A DNA stretch of 64,000 nt from Taibaiella lutea (lineage in GTDB: Bacteria > Bacteroidota > Bacteroidia > Chitinophagales > Chitinophagaceae): the NCBI RefSeq assembly GCF_008629695.1, contig NZ_VWSH01000003.1, forward strand, positions 371,688 to 435,687. The letters are read 5' to 3'. This document shows positions 52,923-61,849 of this stretch, one piece after another. The notes under the pieces are model-generated. The model had not been told where the DNA came from, searched no databases, and saw only the letters and a list, made by a program, of their open reading frames with translations. Positions within the stretch are counted from its first letter, which is position 1; each line of letters starts with the position of its first letter. A program made the translations under genes and the position numbers.

Positions 52923-54521
52923 ATGCTTCAGACAGATTTTTTGATTATTGGCTCCGGTATTGCAGGATTAACTTTTGCAGTAAAGACAGCACAACGATTT
53001 CCGGATAAAAAAATAACGATACTTACCAAAGTTAATGCAGACGAAACCAATACCAAATATGCGCAAGGTGGCATTGCCGTGGTAAATGATGACGAACATG
53101 ATAGTTTTGAAAAACATATTCAGGATACATTGATTGCGGGTGATGGCCTATGTAATGAAGAGGTGGTGAGAATGGTAATAACAGAAGGCAGGCAGCGCGT
53201 TGATGAAATGATTAAGTGGGGGACCAAGTTTGATAAAGATGAAAGTGGCGAATACCTGCGCGGTAAAGAAGGAGGGCACAGCGAATTCAGGATATTACAT
53301 CATAAGGATATAACAGGCTTTGAAATTGAACGTGCTTTGCTTGAGGAGGCAAGCCGCTACGAAAATATCCATGTCAATAACCATTGGTATGTTGCTGATA
53401 TCATTACGCAGCATCATTTGGGATATCTGGTTTCTAAAAGCACTTTCGACATTGAATGTTATGGTGTGTATGTGATGGACATTAAAACAGGGCAAATTGA
53501 AAAACTGCTTTCCAAAATTACATTGATGGCTTCCGGTGGTTGCGGACAGGCATACCGCACTACAACCAATCCACGTGTCGCAACGGGAGATGGTATAGCA
53601 ATGGCTTACAGAGCCAAAGGCAGAATTGAAAATATGGAATTCATTCAGTTTCATCCCACCGCATTATATGAGGCTGGAGTCAGTCCTTCATTTTTAATAA
53701 CAGAGGCTGTACGTGGCGATGGCGGCATTTTACGAAATAAAGACGGGGAAGCTTTTATGGAACGTTATGATGAACGTAAAGATCTTGCGCCGCGTGACAT
53801 AGTGGCCCGTGCTATTGACAGTGAAATGAAACGTACAGGTACGGAGCATGTATATCTTGATTGCAGGCATATGGATAAAGAGAAATTTTTGCATCATTTC
53901 CCTAATATTTATGAACGTTGCCTGAAGAGTGGTGTTGATTGCCTGACGCAGATGATACCGGTTGCTCCTGCCGCACATTATTGCTGCGGTGGTATTAAAG
54001 TAGATGAAGATGGCAAGACTTCCATTATCAATTTATATGCCTGCGGCGAATGCAGCAGCACCGGCCTTCATGGCGCCAACCGCCTGGCGAGCAATTCGCT
54101 GCTGGAAGCATTGGTGTTTGCACATCGTTGCGCAGAAAGCGCAGCAGAAAGAATTGACAGCATTGCTTTTCAAGAAGAAGTACCTGATTGGAATGCCGCC
54201 GGAACCAACCATCCGAAAGAAATGATTTTGATAACACAGAGCCTGAAAGAACTGCAATCTGTAATGAGCGATTATGTCGGTATTGTGCGAAACAATGTTC
54301 GTCTGGAAAGAGCAATGCGCCGTCTGGATTTATTGCATGAGGAAACGGAAAGACTTTATGCCACCACAACACTTTCGCCGCAATTATGCGAACTGAGAAA
54401 CCTGATTACTATCGGATATCTTATTGTGAAAGGTGCCCAATTCAGGAAGGAAAGCAGGGGATTGCATTATAATACCGACTATCCGAAGCACAGCCAGAGA
54501 GTAGAAAATATGGTTCTGTAA
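52923..54521 (+). CDS. nadB: L-aspartate oxidase
   Basis: 532 residues from ATG 52923 (MLQTDFLIIGSGIAGLTFAV), the usual NadB start. FAD-binding GSGIAGL, then KYAQGGIAVV and HSEFRILHHKDITG, and MEFIQFHPTALYEAG typical of the SdhA/NadB flavoprotein family. It oxidises aspartate to iminoaspartate, the first step of de novo NAD synthesis. In-frame starts at 52872 and 52887 exist but add a non-conserved stretch; a promoter-like TAAATTCG at 52876-52883 also argues against them. nadE is at 59503; nadA and nadC are not in the window. Confidence 0.93.
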   Translation: MLQTDFLIIGSGIAGLTFAVKTAQRFPDKKITILTKVNADETNTKYAQGGIAVVNDDEHDSFEKHIQDTLIAGDGLCNEEVVRMVITEGRQRVDEMIKWGTKFDKDESGEYLRGKEGGHSEFRILHHKDITGFEIERALLEEASRYENIHVNNHWYVADIITQHHLGYLVSKSTFDIECYGVYVMDIKTGQIEKLLSKITLMASGGCGQAYRTTTNPRVATGDGIAMAYRAKGRIENMEFIQFHPTALYEAGVSPSFLITEAVRGDGGILRNKDGEAFMERYDERKDLAPRDIVARAIDSEMKRTGTEHVYLDCRHMDKEKFLHHFPNIYERCLKSGVDCLTQMIPVAPAAHYCCGGIKVDEDGKTSIINLYACGECSSTGLHGANRLASNSLLEALVFAHRCAESAAERIDSIAFQEEVPDWNAAGTNHPKEMILITQSLKELQSVMSDYVGIVRNNVRLERAMRRLDLLHEETERLYATTTLSPQLCELRNLITIGYLIVKGAQFRKESRGLHYNTDYPKHSQRVENMVL

Positions 54522-54527
54522 AGAAGG

Positions 54528-56111
54528 TTATATAAGCCTTATGCGTTCTTCTTCCAGATCAATCTGAAAGGCTTGCCAGCGTATAATGTCATCATGTATT
54601 TCAGGATCGTTGCTGCCAAGTTCAAGCAGGAACAATCTTTGTTTTTCTAACAACTCAAGATAAGCCTCTTTGGTAGAATGATCCATTTTCAGGTTTTCGG
54701 GTTGGCTTATTTTGTGTTCCCATTGTTCCACTATGCGTTGCAGATAAAAGTTGTTTTTGTACGCATCCTGTTGTTGCATTTCTTTCAACAGCCGTACTGT
54801 TTCAACTACTAACAGGCCCTTCACTTTCAGCTTTGCTTCTTCTTCCTGGAGTTCGCGGGAATAGCTTGTTATATTAATGCGCCTGATGAAGTATGGCAGC
54901 GTAAGCCCCTGAATCAGCAAGGTCAGTAATATCACCATAAAAGTGATGAACAGAATAAGATTGCGATGAGGGAAGGGCGCACCATTTAATGTAACAGGAA
55001 TAGACAAAGCAGCCGCCAGTGAAACGACACCACGCATTCCGGTCCAACCCATTAATAATGGCATCTTCCACATTCTTCGTCTGTTGCCTCCGCCCGGAGC
55101 TACGTTTGGCCTGAACAGAATAGTCGCCAACATCGCGATATAAGAACTTATCATTCTGACTAATATTAAAACAGCTGTTACTACTACGCCATACAAAATG
55201 GCTTCGCGTAAAGGAATGCCGTTACTTCTCAGCCCGGCAACGATTTCAGGAAGCTCTAACCCGATAAGCATAAACACAATGCCATTCAGGATAAAAATCA
55301 TCGCCTCCCAAAAACTATAACCCATTATGCGGCTGGCGCTGGTTAAGAAAGAAAGTCTTCTGTTAGATAAAAGCAAACCGCCCGCCACTACAGCCAGTAC
55401 ACCGGAGCTGTGCAGATGTTCGGCAATCCAGTATAGAAAATAAGGCTCAATTAAAGTAAATACAATATCGGAAGGAGCGTCGGTTGGCAACAGCTTATGA
55501 GCTTTCATAAATAGCCATCCGAACAGAAGGCCTATACCTATCCCACCGATAATCATCCACGAGAATTCCAGCATTGCTGTCTGAAAAACAAATTGACCGG
55601 TACCTACGGCAACTAATGCAAAGCGGAAAATAATCAGTGAGGAAGCATCGTTTAAAAGACTTTCTCCTTCAAGGATAGCAGAAGTGGATTTGGGTATTTT
55701 TACAAATTGCGTAATAGCGCCGGTACTCACAGCATCGGGCGGAGAAACAATGCCGCCTAATAAAAAACCTAAAGCCAGCGTAAAACCAGGAATATAATAA
55801 TTAGCAACCACAGCAACGGCAAGTGCAGAAAACAGTACTACCAGAAATGCAAAACTGCCGATAATACGCCACCACTTTTTCATTTCCTTAAATGAAATAC
55901 TCCAGGAAGCATCAAACAGCAAAGGAGGTAAGAAGATAAAGAAAATCATATTCGGATCTATCTGCACTTTGGGCAAACCCGGCACCAGGCTGATAAGTAA
56001 GCCGGCAACCACAAGTAACACCGGATAGGCTATCCGCAACTTTTTTGCCAGCATTTCTATCAATACAATAGCAGCAACAAGTGCCAGCATAAAGGGTAAT
56101 TGCTCATGCAT
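54528..56111 (-). CDS. Na+/H+ antiporter, CPA1 (NhaP) family
   Basis: 527 residues, about 12 membrane helices and a C-terminal cytoplasmic helical tail (about 425-527). The ion-binding motif is ESLLNDASSLI (the ND pair of the electroneutral CPA1 group), with DAVSTGAI-like PPDAVSTGAITQF earlier and FEAMIFILNGIVFMLIGLEL in the core. It exchanges Na+ (or K+) for H+ across the inner membrane for pH and salt balance. It converges with nadB with only six bases between the stop codons. Confidence 0.9.
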   Translation of the reverse strand: MHEQLPFMLALVAAIVLIEMLAKKLRIAYPVLLVVAGLLISLVPGLPKVQIDPNMIFFIFLPPLLFDASWSISFKEMKKWWRIIGSFAFLVVLFSALAVAVVANYYIPGFTLALGFLLGGIVSPPDAVSTGAITQFVKIPKSTSAILEGESLLNDASSLIIFRFALVAVGTGQFVFQTAMLEFSWMIIGGIGIGLLFGWLFMKAHKLLPTDAPSDIVFTLIEPYFLYWIAEHLHSSGVLAVVAGGLLLSNRRLSFLTSASRIMGYSFWEAMIFILNGIVFMLIGLELPEIVAGLRSNGIPLREAILYGVVVTAVLILVRMISSYIAMLATILFRPNVAPGGGNRRRMWKMPLLMGWTGMRGVVSLAAALSIPVTLNGAPFPHRNLILFITFMVILLTLLIQGLTLPYFIRRINITSYSRELQEEEAKLKVKGLLVVETVRLLKEMQQQDAYKNNFYLQRIVEQWEHKISQPENLKMDHSTKEAYLELLEKQRLFLLELGSNDPEIHDDIIRWQAFQIDLEEERIRLI

Positions 56112-56181
56112 ATTTTCGAATGTAGATGAAACCGAAAATACGGAATTAAACGGAGGAAAATGAAGAATCAGGATTCATACG

Positions 56182-56226
56182 AAAAAGAGGTGTCGCACAT
56201 TTTGAAAATGTGCGACACCTCTTTTT
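56182..56226 (-). terminator. terminator after the 3-hydroxyacyl-CoA dehydrogenase gene
   Basis: Long perfect stem AAAAAGAGGTGTCGCACATT with its complement 205-226 positions onward, tiny loop TTGAA and T run on the minus strand. Confidence 0.9.
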
Positions 56227-56240
56227 ATTTCAAACCTTTT

Positions 56241-57407
56241 TTAGAAAAATTTCTTTCCTTCCACACCCATTTTGCGCAATAAAACACTTGCCCTGTAACG
56301 ATCCTCATGATAAGCATCAAATAATGTATCCAAAGTGGCTAATACAGCATCGGCTCCTGTTTCATCGCACCAGTGTAATAATCCTTTCGGATAATTTACA
56401 CCCTTTGTCATGGCCAATTCTATATCTTCAGGAGAGGCGATATTCCAATGAACGGCATCAACAGCTTCATTGATTAACATTGCCAAAACACGCGCTACAA
56501 TTTTTTTACCTAATGCTTCATCTTCCGTAGCCTTTGGCATTACTGCATTTTCTGCATAATTGTAAAATCCCCTTCCTGTTTTTCTGCCAAGCCAGCCCGC
56601 CTCCAATAAGCGTTTCTGGGCAAAAGCAGGTTTGTACCGCGGGTCAAAATAGAAAGAAGCAAATACTGTTTCGGTTACTACGTAATTCACATCATGCCCG
56701 ATATAATCCATCAACGTAAAAGGTCCCATTTTGAAACCTGCAAGCGTTGTCAATGCCCAATCAATCGTCGGCATATCGGCAATGCCTTCTTCGTAAATCC
56801 GTAATGCTTCGCTATAAAAAGGGCGTGCTACACGGTTTACAATAAAACCTGGTGTATCTTTCGCAATAACGGGCGCTTTGCCCCATTGCAACATCAGTTC
56901 TTTAATTTGTTGAGGCAAGGTTTCATCTGTCTGGATAGCAGGAATAATTTCAACCAGAGCCATAAGGGGCGCAGGATTGAAGAAATGTATACCAATCACT
57001 CTTTCTGCTTTCCGGCAGGCAGATGCAATAGAAGCAATAGAAAGCGATGATGTATTAGAGGCTAAAATACAGTCATCTTTTACTGTTTCCTCTAATGAAG
57101 CAAACACACCTTTCTTTATCTCCAGATTTTCAATAATTGCTTCAATCACCAAACCGCAATCTGCAAAAGCATTCATATCAGCTACAAAAGAGAAGCGGCT
57201 TAATACTTGATTTGCATCTTTTACTTTTCCCTTCTCCTGCAGTTTGTTCAGGACAGCCGTGAGATTGGCTTTGCTTTTTTCCAAAGCAGTTGGATTGGTA
57301 TCAAAAATTGCTACCGGATGCCCTGCCATGGCTGCAACCTGTGCTATGCCGCTGCCCATGGCGCCGCTTCCTATAACGCCTACTTTTGTATTGTTGGTAA
57401 TGCTCAT
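56241..57407 (-). CDS. 3-hydroxyacyl-CoA dehydrogenase (PaaH-like)
   Basis: 388 residues from ATG 57407 (MSITNNTKVGVIGSGAMGSG). NAD-binding GSGAMGSGIAQVAA, catalytic-domain HFFNPAPLMALVE and TPGFIVNRVARPFYSEAL are typical. A second C-terminal 3HCDH domain (about 295-385) makes it longer than 3-hydroxybutyryl-CoA dehydrogenase (about 285 residues) and like the PaaH enzymes of phenylacetate degradation. It oxidises a 3-hydroxyacyl-CoA such as 3-hydroxyadipyl-CoA with NAD+. paaA is 26 kb away at 29918; no other paa gene is near. Confidence 0.86.
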   Translation of the reverse strand: MSITNNTKVGVIGSGAMGSGIAQVAAMAGHPVAIFDTNPTALEKSKANLTAVLNKLQEKGKVKDANQVLSRFSFVADMNAFADCGLVIEAIIENLEIKKGVFASLEETVKDDCILASNTSSLSIASIASACRKAERVIGIHFFNPAPLMALVEIIPAIQTDETLPQQIKELMLQWGKAPVIAKDTPGFIVNRVARPFYSEALRIYEEGIADMPTIDWALTTLAGFKMGPFTLMDYIGHDVNYVVTETVFASFYFDPRYKPAFAQKRLLEAGWLGRKTGRGFYNYAENAVMPKATEDEALGKKIVARVLAMLINEAVDAVHWNIASPEDIELAMTKGVNYPKGLLHWCDETGADAVLATLDTLFDAYHEDRYRASVLLRKMGVEGKKFF

Positions 57408-57478
57408 TACGATAAATTTAATGGCCAATTGTATATATTGGGTTCACAATTCACCATTGACGATTCACTAATTAATAA

Positions 57479-58015
57479 TTAAAACTTATTCTTCCACATC
57501 ATGCTCTCTACAGGACGAATAGTGCGTTCCGTGTATTTGGCATTTTGTTTGGTATTGTATTTATTTTCCACTTCGCCGTCAACAGGGAAATAGATTAATT
57601 GCCCTATGGGCATACCTGCATAAATCCTTACAGGATGCACGCAGGAAATCTCCAAAGTCCATGTATTACAAAAGCCTACATCGCCTTTGCCTGCAGTTGC
57701 ATGAATATCAATGCCCAAACGACCTGTAGACGACTTCCCTTCAAGAAAAGGAACATGCGCATGTGTTTCGGTGTATTCTTCCGTAACACCTAAATATAAA
57801 ACGCCTGGCTGAAGTACGTAACCTTCTTCGGGTATTTCAAAATGCGTAATGGTGTTGTGTTTCTTGGCATCCAATACTTTATCCTCATAAACGGCCAGAT
57901 GTTTTCCTAAATGGACGTCGTAGGAATTGCTTCCCAGATATTGCCTGTCATAAGGTTCGATTACGATGGTACCTTTTCCAATTTCTTCAAGAATGCGAAG
58001 GTCTGAGAGAATCAT
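57479..58015 (-). CDS. dcd: dCTP deaminase
   Basis: 178 residues. The dUTPase-like fold with EGKSSTGRLGIDIHATAGKG (substrate loop and catalytic region) and GFCNTWTLEIS (E in the usual catalytic position) matches Dcd. N-terminal MILSDLRILEEIGKGTIVIE and YLGSNSYDVHLGKH are also conserved. It deaminates dCTP to dUTP for thymidylate synthesis; a bifunctional Dcd-Dut form is not evident. Flanked by short tandem words at both ends (57450-57475 and 58019-58050). Confidence 0.92.
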   Translation of the reverse strand: MILSDLRILEEIGKGTIVIEPYDRQYLGSNSYDVHLGKHLAVYEDKVLDAKKHNTITHFEIPEEGYVLQPGVLYLGVTEEYTETHAHVPFLEGKSSTGRLGIDIHATAGKGDVGFCNTWTLEISCVHPVRIYAGMPIGQLIYFPVDGEVENKYNTKQNAKYTERTIRPVESMMWKNKF

Positions 58016-58018
58016 TAT

Positions 58019-58050
58019 TTAGATATGAGATGTTAGATATGAGATATTAG
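58019..58050. repeat. 14-bp tandem repeat upstream of dcd
   Basis: Two copies of TTAGATATGAGATG/AT followed by a partial third (TTAGA), directly upstream of the dcd start codon on the minus strand. Confidence 0.65.
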
Positions 58051-58133
58051 AATCTGGAAATTGAAATATACTGTTGAATTAAAAAAGAATTCAATCATGG
58101 AATAATGACCCATTCACTATTGCCAACTCACTA

Positions 58134-58652
58134 TTAATTATTGATAGGCAGTTGAATCTGATTTTTCATCCAGCTGAATTGCAAAGGCTGAAGCCAATGT
58201 TTCAAAAGTTCTTCTTTGGTAGCAACCAGATTATTGAAAAGCAATGTTTCGCCGGTAATATACCCTTTATCAACAGCATATTGAACCTGACCCATTGGTA
58301 AAACTTCGGGTTGTCCTTTTACAAGGAACGTAATAGACAAACGGTCAAAAAGGTTTGCTTCATATTGACGCTCAATGCTTTTAATGACCCTTACGGAGCT
58401 ATCTGTACTGCAGCCGCTCACTTCTACATTTGTTTCGTCTGCCATCATCACAATAAAGCGGCGGAACAATAATTTAGCCCATCCTTTTACAGGTGCGCCA
58501 TGTGCCTGCCATTGGGTATAAAACTGTAGTAATTGCTCGTTTATTTCCAATTCCTGTTGCTCACTGAACGGACGGCTGCTTTGATATACCCAAACGCGGG
58601 AATCAGCTGCAAAATCATTGGGAATCAAAGCGGTTAAATCGTAATTATTCAT
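58134..58652 (-). CDS. conserved Bacteroidota protein, often labelled ABC transporter ATPase
   Basis: 172 residues. SRVWVYQSSRPFSEQQELEI and the later WQAHGAPVKGWAKLLFRRFI, plus SGCSTDSSVRVIKSIER with a conserved CSxDSSV motif, define a family restricted to Bacteroidota. No Walker motif or signature is present, so the common ATPase label looks wrong. Soluble; function unknown. Its promoter TACCTTTG (58665-58658) ends five bases before the start codon, suggesting a leaderless mRNA. Confidence 0.72.
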   Translation of the reverse strand: MNNYDLTALIPNDFAADSRVWVYQSSRPFSEQQELEINEQLLQFYTQWQAHGAPVKGWAKLLFRRFIVMMADETNVEVSGCSTDSSVRVIKSIERQYEANLFDRLSITFLVKGQPEVLPMGQVQYAVDKGYITGETLLFNNLVATKEELLKHWLQPLQFSWMKNQIQLPINN

Positions 58653-58657
58653 ATTTG

Positions 58658-58665
58658 CAAAGGTA
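58658..58665 (-). promoter_or_regulatory. promoter -7 element, probably leaderless
   Basis: TACCTTTG on the minus strand, five bases before the ATG at 58652; the same geometry as the ridA-like gene at 38576. Confidence 0.55.
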
Positions 58666-58736
58666 ATGAAATTGCATAAAAATGGCCTATGCTACAAATG
58701 CAGATAGGCCATCTTAAAATAAAGTATATGGTCAAC

Positions 58737-59153
58737 TTAGAAACGTTCTGTCATGCTAAAGAAGAAATCGCCTTCTATTTTAGCATTCTCATCGCTATCA
58801 GAACCGTGTACAGCGTTTTCGCCGATTGATTTTGCAAATTGTTTGCGGATAGTTCCTTCTGCAGCTTCAGCAGGATTCGTTGCTCCGATTAAAGTACGGA
58901 AATCAGCTACTGCATTGTCTTTTTCTAAAATGGCAGCAACAATCGGGCCACTGCTCATGAAATCAACCAACTCGCCATAGAAAGGACGTGCGCTGTGAAC
59001 TTCATAGAATTTACCTGCTTGCTCTTTGCTCAATTGAGTATATTTCATTGCGATGATTTTGAAACCACCTGCATTGATTTTATCTAAGATACCGCCAATA
59101 TAGTTGGAACCAACGGCATCAGGTTTAATCATCGTGAATGTTCTGTTAGACAT
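58737..59153 (-). CDS. ndk: nucleoside diphosphate kinase
   Basis: 138 residues. The catalytic histidine is H116 in [14 protein letters not shown], with the N-terminal [11 protein letters not shown] and [15 protein letters not shown] blocks of the family. It transfers the gamma-phosphate between nucleoside triphosphates and diphosphates through phosphohistidine. Standard length and single gene. Promoter TACCTTTG at 59193-59186. Confidence 0.96.
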   Translation of the reverse strand: MSNRTFTMIKPDAVGSNYIGGILDKINAGGFKIIAMKYTQLSKEQAGKFYEVHSARPFYGELVDFMSSGPIVAAILEKDNAVADFRTLIGATNPAEAAEGTIRKQFAKSIGENAVHGSDSDENAKIEGDFFFSMTERF

Positions 59154-59185
59154 TTTAAATCTTTTTTATTTTAGATATTTCGCCG

Positions 59186-59193
59186 CAAAGGTA
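59186..59193 (-). promoter_or_regulatory. ndk promoter -7 element
   Basis: TACCTTTG on the minus strand, exact TAnnTTTG, 32 bases before the ndk ATG. Confidence 0.55.
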
Positions 59194-59266
59194 ATAATTA
59201 ATTTCCTTTTCTTTCGGTCAAACGTTTAATTATTTGTAAAGGCGATCATTCTCCTTTTCTACCATT

Positions 59267-59413
59267 GATGCAGGAGTCCATTCACTCGACGCAATGGTCC
59301 ATTCACCCGTTGCAGAAGTCTATTCACTCGATGCACAGGTCCATTCACCCGATGCAAAGGGTAATTCACTCGTGACTTAAGGCAACTCACTCGAGACTCA
59401 GGATCACTTACCC
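59267..59413 (-). repeat. seven-unit 21-bp degenerate tandem array B
   Basis: Seven units of exactly 21 bases, beginning at 59267, 59288, 59309, 59330, 59351, 59372 and 59393; typical unit start GATGCA and end ATTCACTC or ATTCACCC. It fills the ndk-nadE spacer (59154-59502), which otherwise holds only the ndk promoter. On the minus strand the frame gives heptads ASSEWTP, ATGEWTI, ASGEWTC, interrupted once by a TAG where the others have TGG. It parallels array A at 31269-31415. Confidence 0.85.
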
Positions 59414-59502
59414 GGAGCACAGAACAAACATACGAGATTCAATACCGACTATATAGAAAGGGCAATATTACAATCTGAGATTATGGATTGATAAATGTAA
59501 AT

Positions 59503-61185
59503 TTATCCCAGGTATTTGGCTACAATAGGAATTCTCCGCCCTACCCCAAATGCTTTGGGAGAAATACGGATGATGGGACAAAACTGGTTACGTTTGTATT
59601 CATTCATATTCACCATGCGTAAAATACGGCTTACCATTGCTTCTTCAAAACCCATTTTTACAATGGCCGGCGTACTTTGCCGGTGTTCAATATACTGATA
59701 CAATACTGCATCGAGATCTTCATAGGGAGGCAAACTGTCGCTGTCTTTCTGATCCGGCCTTAATTCGGCCGATGGCGCTTTATCAATGATATTTACCGGA
59801 ATAATTTCTTTGTCTTTATTGATATACCGGGCCAAAGCATAAACCTGCATTTTATACAAATCGCCCAATACACCCAAACCACCGGCCATATCGCCGTAAA
59901 GCGTGCCGTAACCTGTAGCCAATTCGCTTTTGTTGGAAGTATTAAGCAGAATATAGCCGAACTTATTGCTCAACGCCATAGCCAGCAAACCCCTTATCCT
60001 CGACTGTATATTCTCTTCTGCAATATTGAATGGCAAATCTTTGAAAATAGGTTTCAATGCCCCTTCAACCTGCCCGAAAATATCTTTGATAGGAACAATA
60101 TCATAAGGGTTATTCAGATTGCGCGAAAGGGCTTCGGCGTCAGATACAGAATGCCCCGTTGAATATTGGGACGGCAATAACAAAGCATGTACATTTTCAG
60201 CACCAAGTGCAGCACAAGCCAAAGCCAGTGTTACTGCGCTGTCAATACCGCCCGAAGAGGCTACAATGGCTCTTTTGAAACCCATCTTTTCAAAATATTC
60301 TCTGATTCCCATTACCAGGGCGTCGTATATTCTGCCGATATTCAGTTCAGGTTGAAATGTGGAAGGATTCAATGTTTCAGCAGGTAAAGCAGAAAAATCT
60401 CTTATAACAGATTCTTCAAAACCTCCGCTACCGTTTAGCGTAACATAAGAAAGTTCTTCTTTAAAAGAAGCCATTTCTTTCACGACATTGCCTTTACTAT
60501 CTGCAACAAGCGACCCTCCGTCAAAAACAATTTCTGTTTGCGAACCAACTGTATTGCAATAAATAATGGGTAATTTATATCGCTGAACATTCTTATTGAT
60601 AATAGCCAGCCTGTCTTCGGCATGTGTATAATCAAAAGGGGAAGCACTCAGGTTAATCATTATTTCAGGTTGCTGTTGCATCAGCATATCCATAGGCTGC
60701 AGGCGATACATTGCATTCTCTTCCACATCCCATATATCTTCACAAATGGTAACGGCCAGCTTTCTTCCTTTAAATTCAACTATATTCCAATCGAAGGCAG
60801 GTTCAAAATAACGGTATTCGTCAAAAACATCGTAGTTGGGCAGCAGCGTTTTATGAACAATTTGTTTTATTTCTTTTTCATAAAGAAAATAAGCGCTGTT
60901 AAATAAATCCTTTCCCTCCACCCGTTCATTTACCGAAGGTGCACCTACCAGAACTCCGATGGTGTCAGCCTCTGCAGCAATCAACCGGATGGATTGATTA
61001 CAGCGTTCGATAAAGTCTGTAAACTCCAGAAAATCCCTTGGCGGATAACCGCAAACAGCCAGTTCACTAAACACAATCAAATCGCCGCCTTTGGCTTTGG
61101 CTGCTTTAATTGCATCAATAATCTTTTGAGTGTTGGCTTCAAAATTGCCTATATGATAATTCTGTTGCGCTATATATATCTTCAC
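59503..61185 (-). CDS. nadE: glutamine-dependent NAD+ synthase
   Basis: 560 residues. The N-terminal nitrilase-type amidotransferase domain (about 1-270) has the Glu in FSELAVCGYPPRDFLE, the Lys in KTLLPNYDVFDEYRYF and the Cys in VTICEDIWDVEENA. The C-terminal synthetase domain carries the PP-loop SSGGIDSAVTLALA and NTSNKSELATGYGTLYGDMA. It makes NAD+ from deamido-NAD using glutamine as ammonia source. Likely a single-gene transcript. Together with nadB it covers two ends of NAD synthesis. Confidence 0.95.
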   Translation of the reverse strand: MKIYIAQQNYHIGNFEANTQKIIDAIKAAKAKGGDLIVFSELAVCGYPPRDFLEFTDFIERCNQSIRLIAAEADTIGVLVGAPSVNERVEGKDLFNSAYFLYEKEIKQIVHKTLLPNYDVFDEYRYFEPAFDWNIVEFKGRKLAVTICEDIWDVEENAMYRLQPMDMLMQQQPEIMINLSASPFDYTHAEDRLAIINKNVQRYKLPIIYCNTVGSQTEIVFDGGSLVADSKGNVVKEMASFKEELSYVTLNGSGGFEESVIRDFSALPAETLNPSTFQPELNIGRIYDALVMGIREYFEKMGFKRAIVASSGGIDSAVTLALACAALGAENVHALLLPSQYSTGHSVSDAEALSRNLNNPYDIVPIKDIFGQVEGALKPIFKDLPFNIAEENIQSRIRGLLAMALSNKFGYILLNTSNKSELATGYGTLYGDMAGGLGVLGDLYKMQVYALARYINKDKEIIPVNIIDKAPSAELRPDQKDSDSLPPYEDLDAVLYQYIEHRQSTPAIVKMGFEEAMVSRILRMVNMNEYKRNQFCPIIRISPKAFGVGRRIPIVAKYLG

Positions 61186-61278
61186 AGGATTGCTTTGAGT
61201 AAAAATGTAAAAGTAAAGAGTAAAAACAGGAAATTGTCAAGCCTGATGTTTTGAATTTGATATTTGCAATTTAAATTT

Positions 61279-61845
61279 TCATTTAAAGCTTTCATCCCAA
61301 TTACGAAGTAATTGCATACCATATTCTGTCAGGATAGATTCAGGATGAAATTGAATGCCCGTTGCGGGATAGACCTCATGCCTGAAAGCCATCAATTCAT
61401 TTTCGGGTGTAAACGCCAAAGGAATAACAGATGTGACTTCCCAATGTTTAAGGATTAAGGAATGATATCTCATGGCATTAAAACTTGCCGGGATTTCTTT
61501 AAACAAACCTTCCCCATTATGAATAATGGAAGAAGTATTACCATGTACGGGTTTTGATGCGAGTGCAAGTTCGGCACCAAAATATTCGCCTAAAGCCTGA
61601 TGTCCAAGGCAAATACCCAATATAGGAATTCTGGTTACGAAATGCCTGATAACTTCGTTTGTTATTCCTGCCTCCTTTGGCGTTTGCGGCCCGGGAGAAA
61701 TAATAATCCGTTCAGGGTTCAACTTAATTAACTCCTGCAAAGTAATAGCATCATTTCTGAATACTACAACATCAGTTTGCAATTGCAGCAAGTAATGGTG
61801 CAGGATATGGGTAAAAGAATCGTAGTTATCAATAAGGGCCCACAT
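61279..61845 (-). CDS. pabA: aminodeoxychorismate/anthranilate synthase component II
   Basis: 188 residues, class I glutamine amidotransferase. Nucleophile C79 in ILGICLGHQALGEYFG, with H167 and E169 in GIQFHPESILTEYG. The IDNYDSFTHIL start is typical of PabA/TrpG. It feeds ammonia to chorismate for folate or tryptophan synthesis. No component I gene (pabB, trpE) is adjacent, so the partner must be elsewhere and the folate or tryptophan role cannot be decided. Last gene of the yqeY-cvpA-pabA operon, four bases after cvpA. Confidence 0.9.
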   Translation of the reverse strand: MWALIDNYDSFTHILHHYLLQLQTDVVVFRNDAITLQELIKLNPERIIISPGPQTPKEAGITNEVIRHFVTRIPILGICLGHQALGEYFGAELALASKPVHGNTSSIIHNGEGLFKEIPASFNAMRYHSLILKHWEVTSVIPLAFTPENELMAFRHEVYPATGIQFHPESILTEYGMQLLRNWDESFK

Positions 61846-61849
61846 AGAA

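Noticed and set aside
59267-59413. Possible CRISPR array
   Set aside because: Units are contiguous and 21 bases long with no unique spacers, the repeats are degenerate, and no cas gene is nearby.
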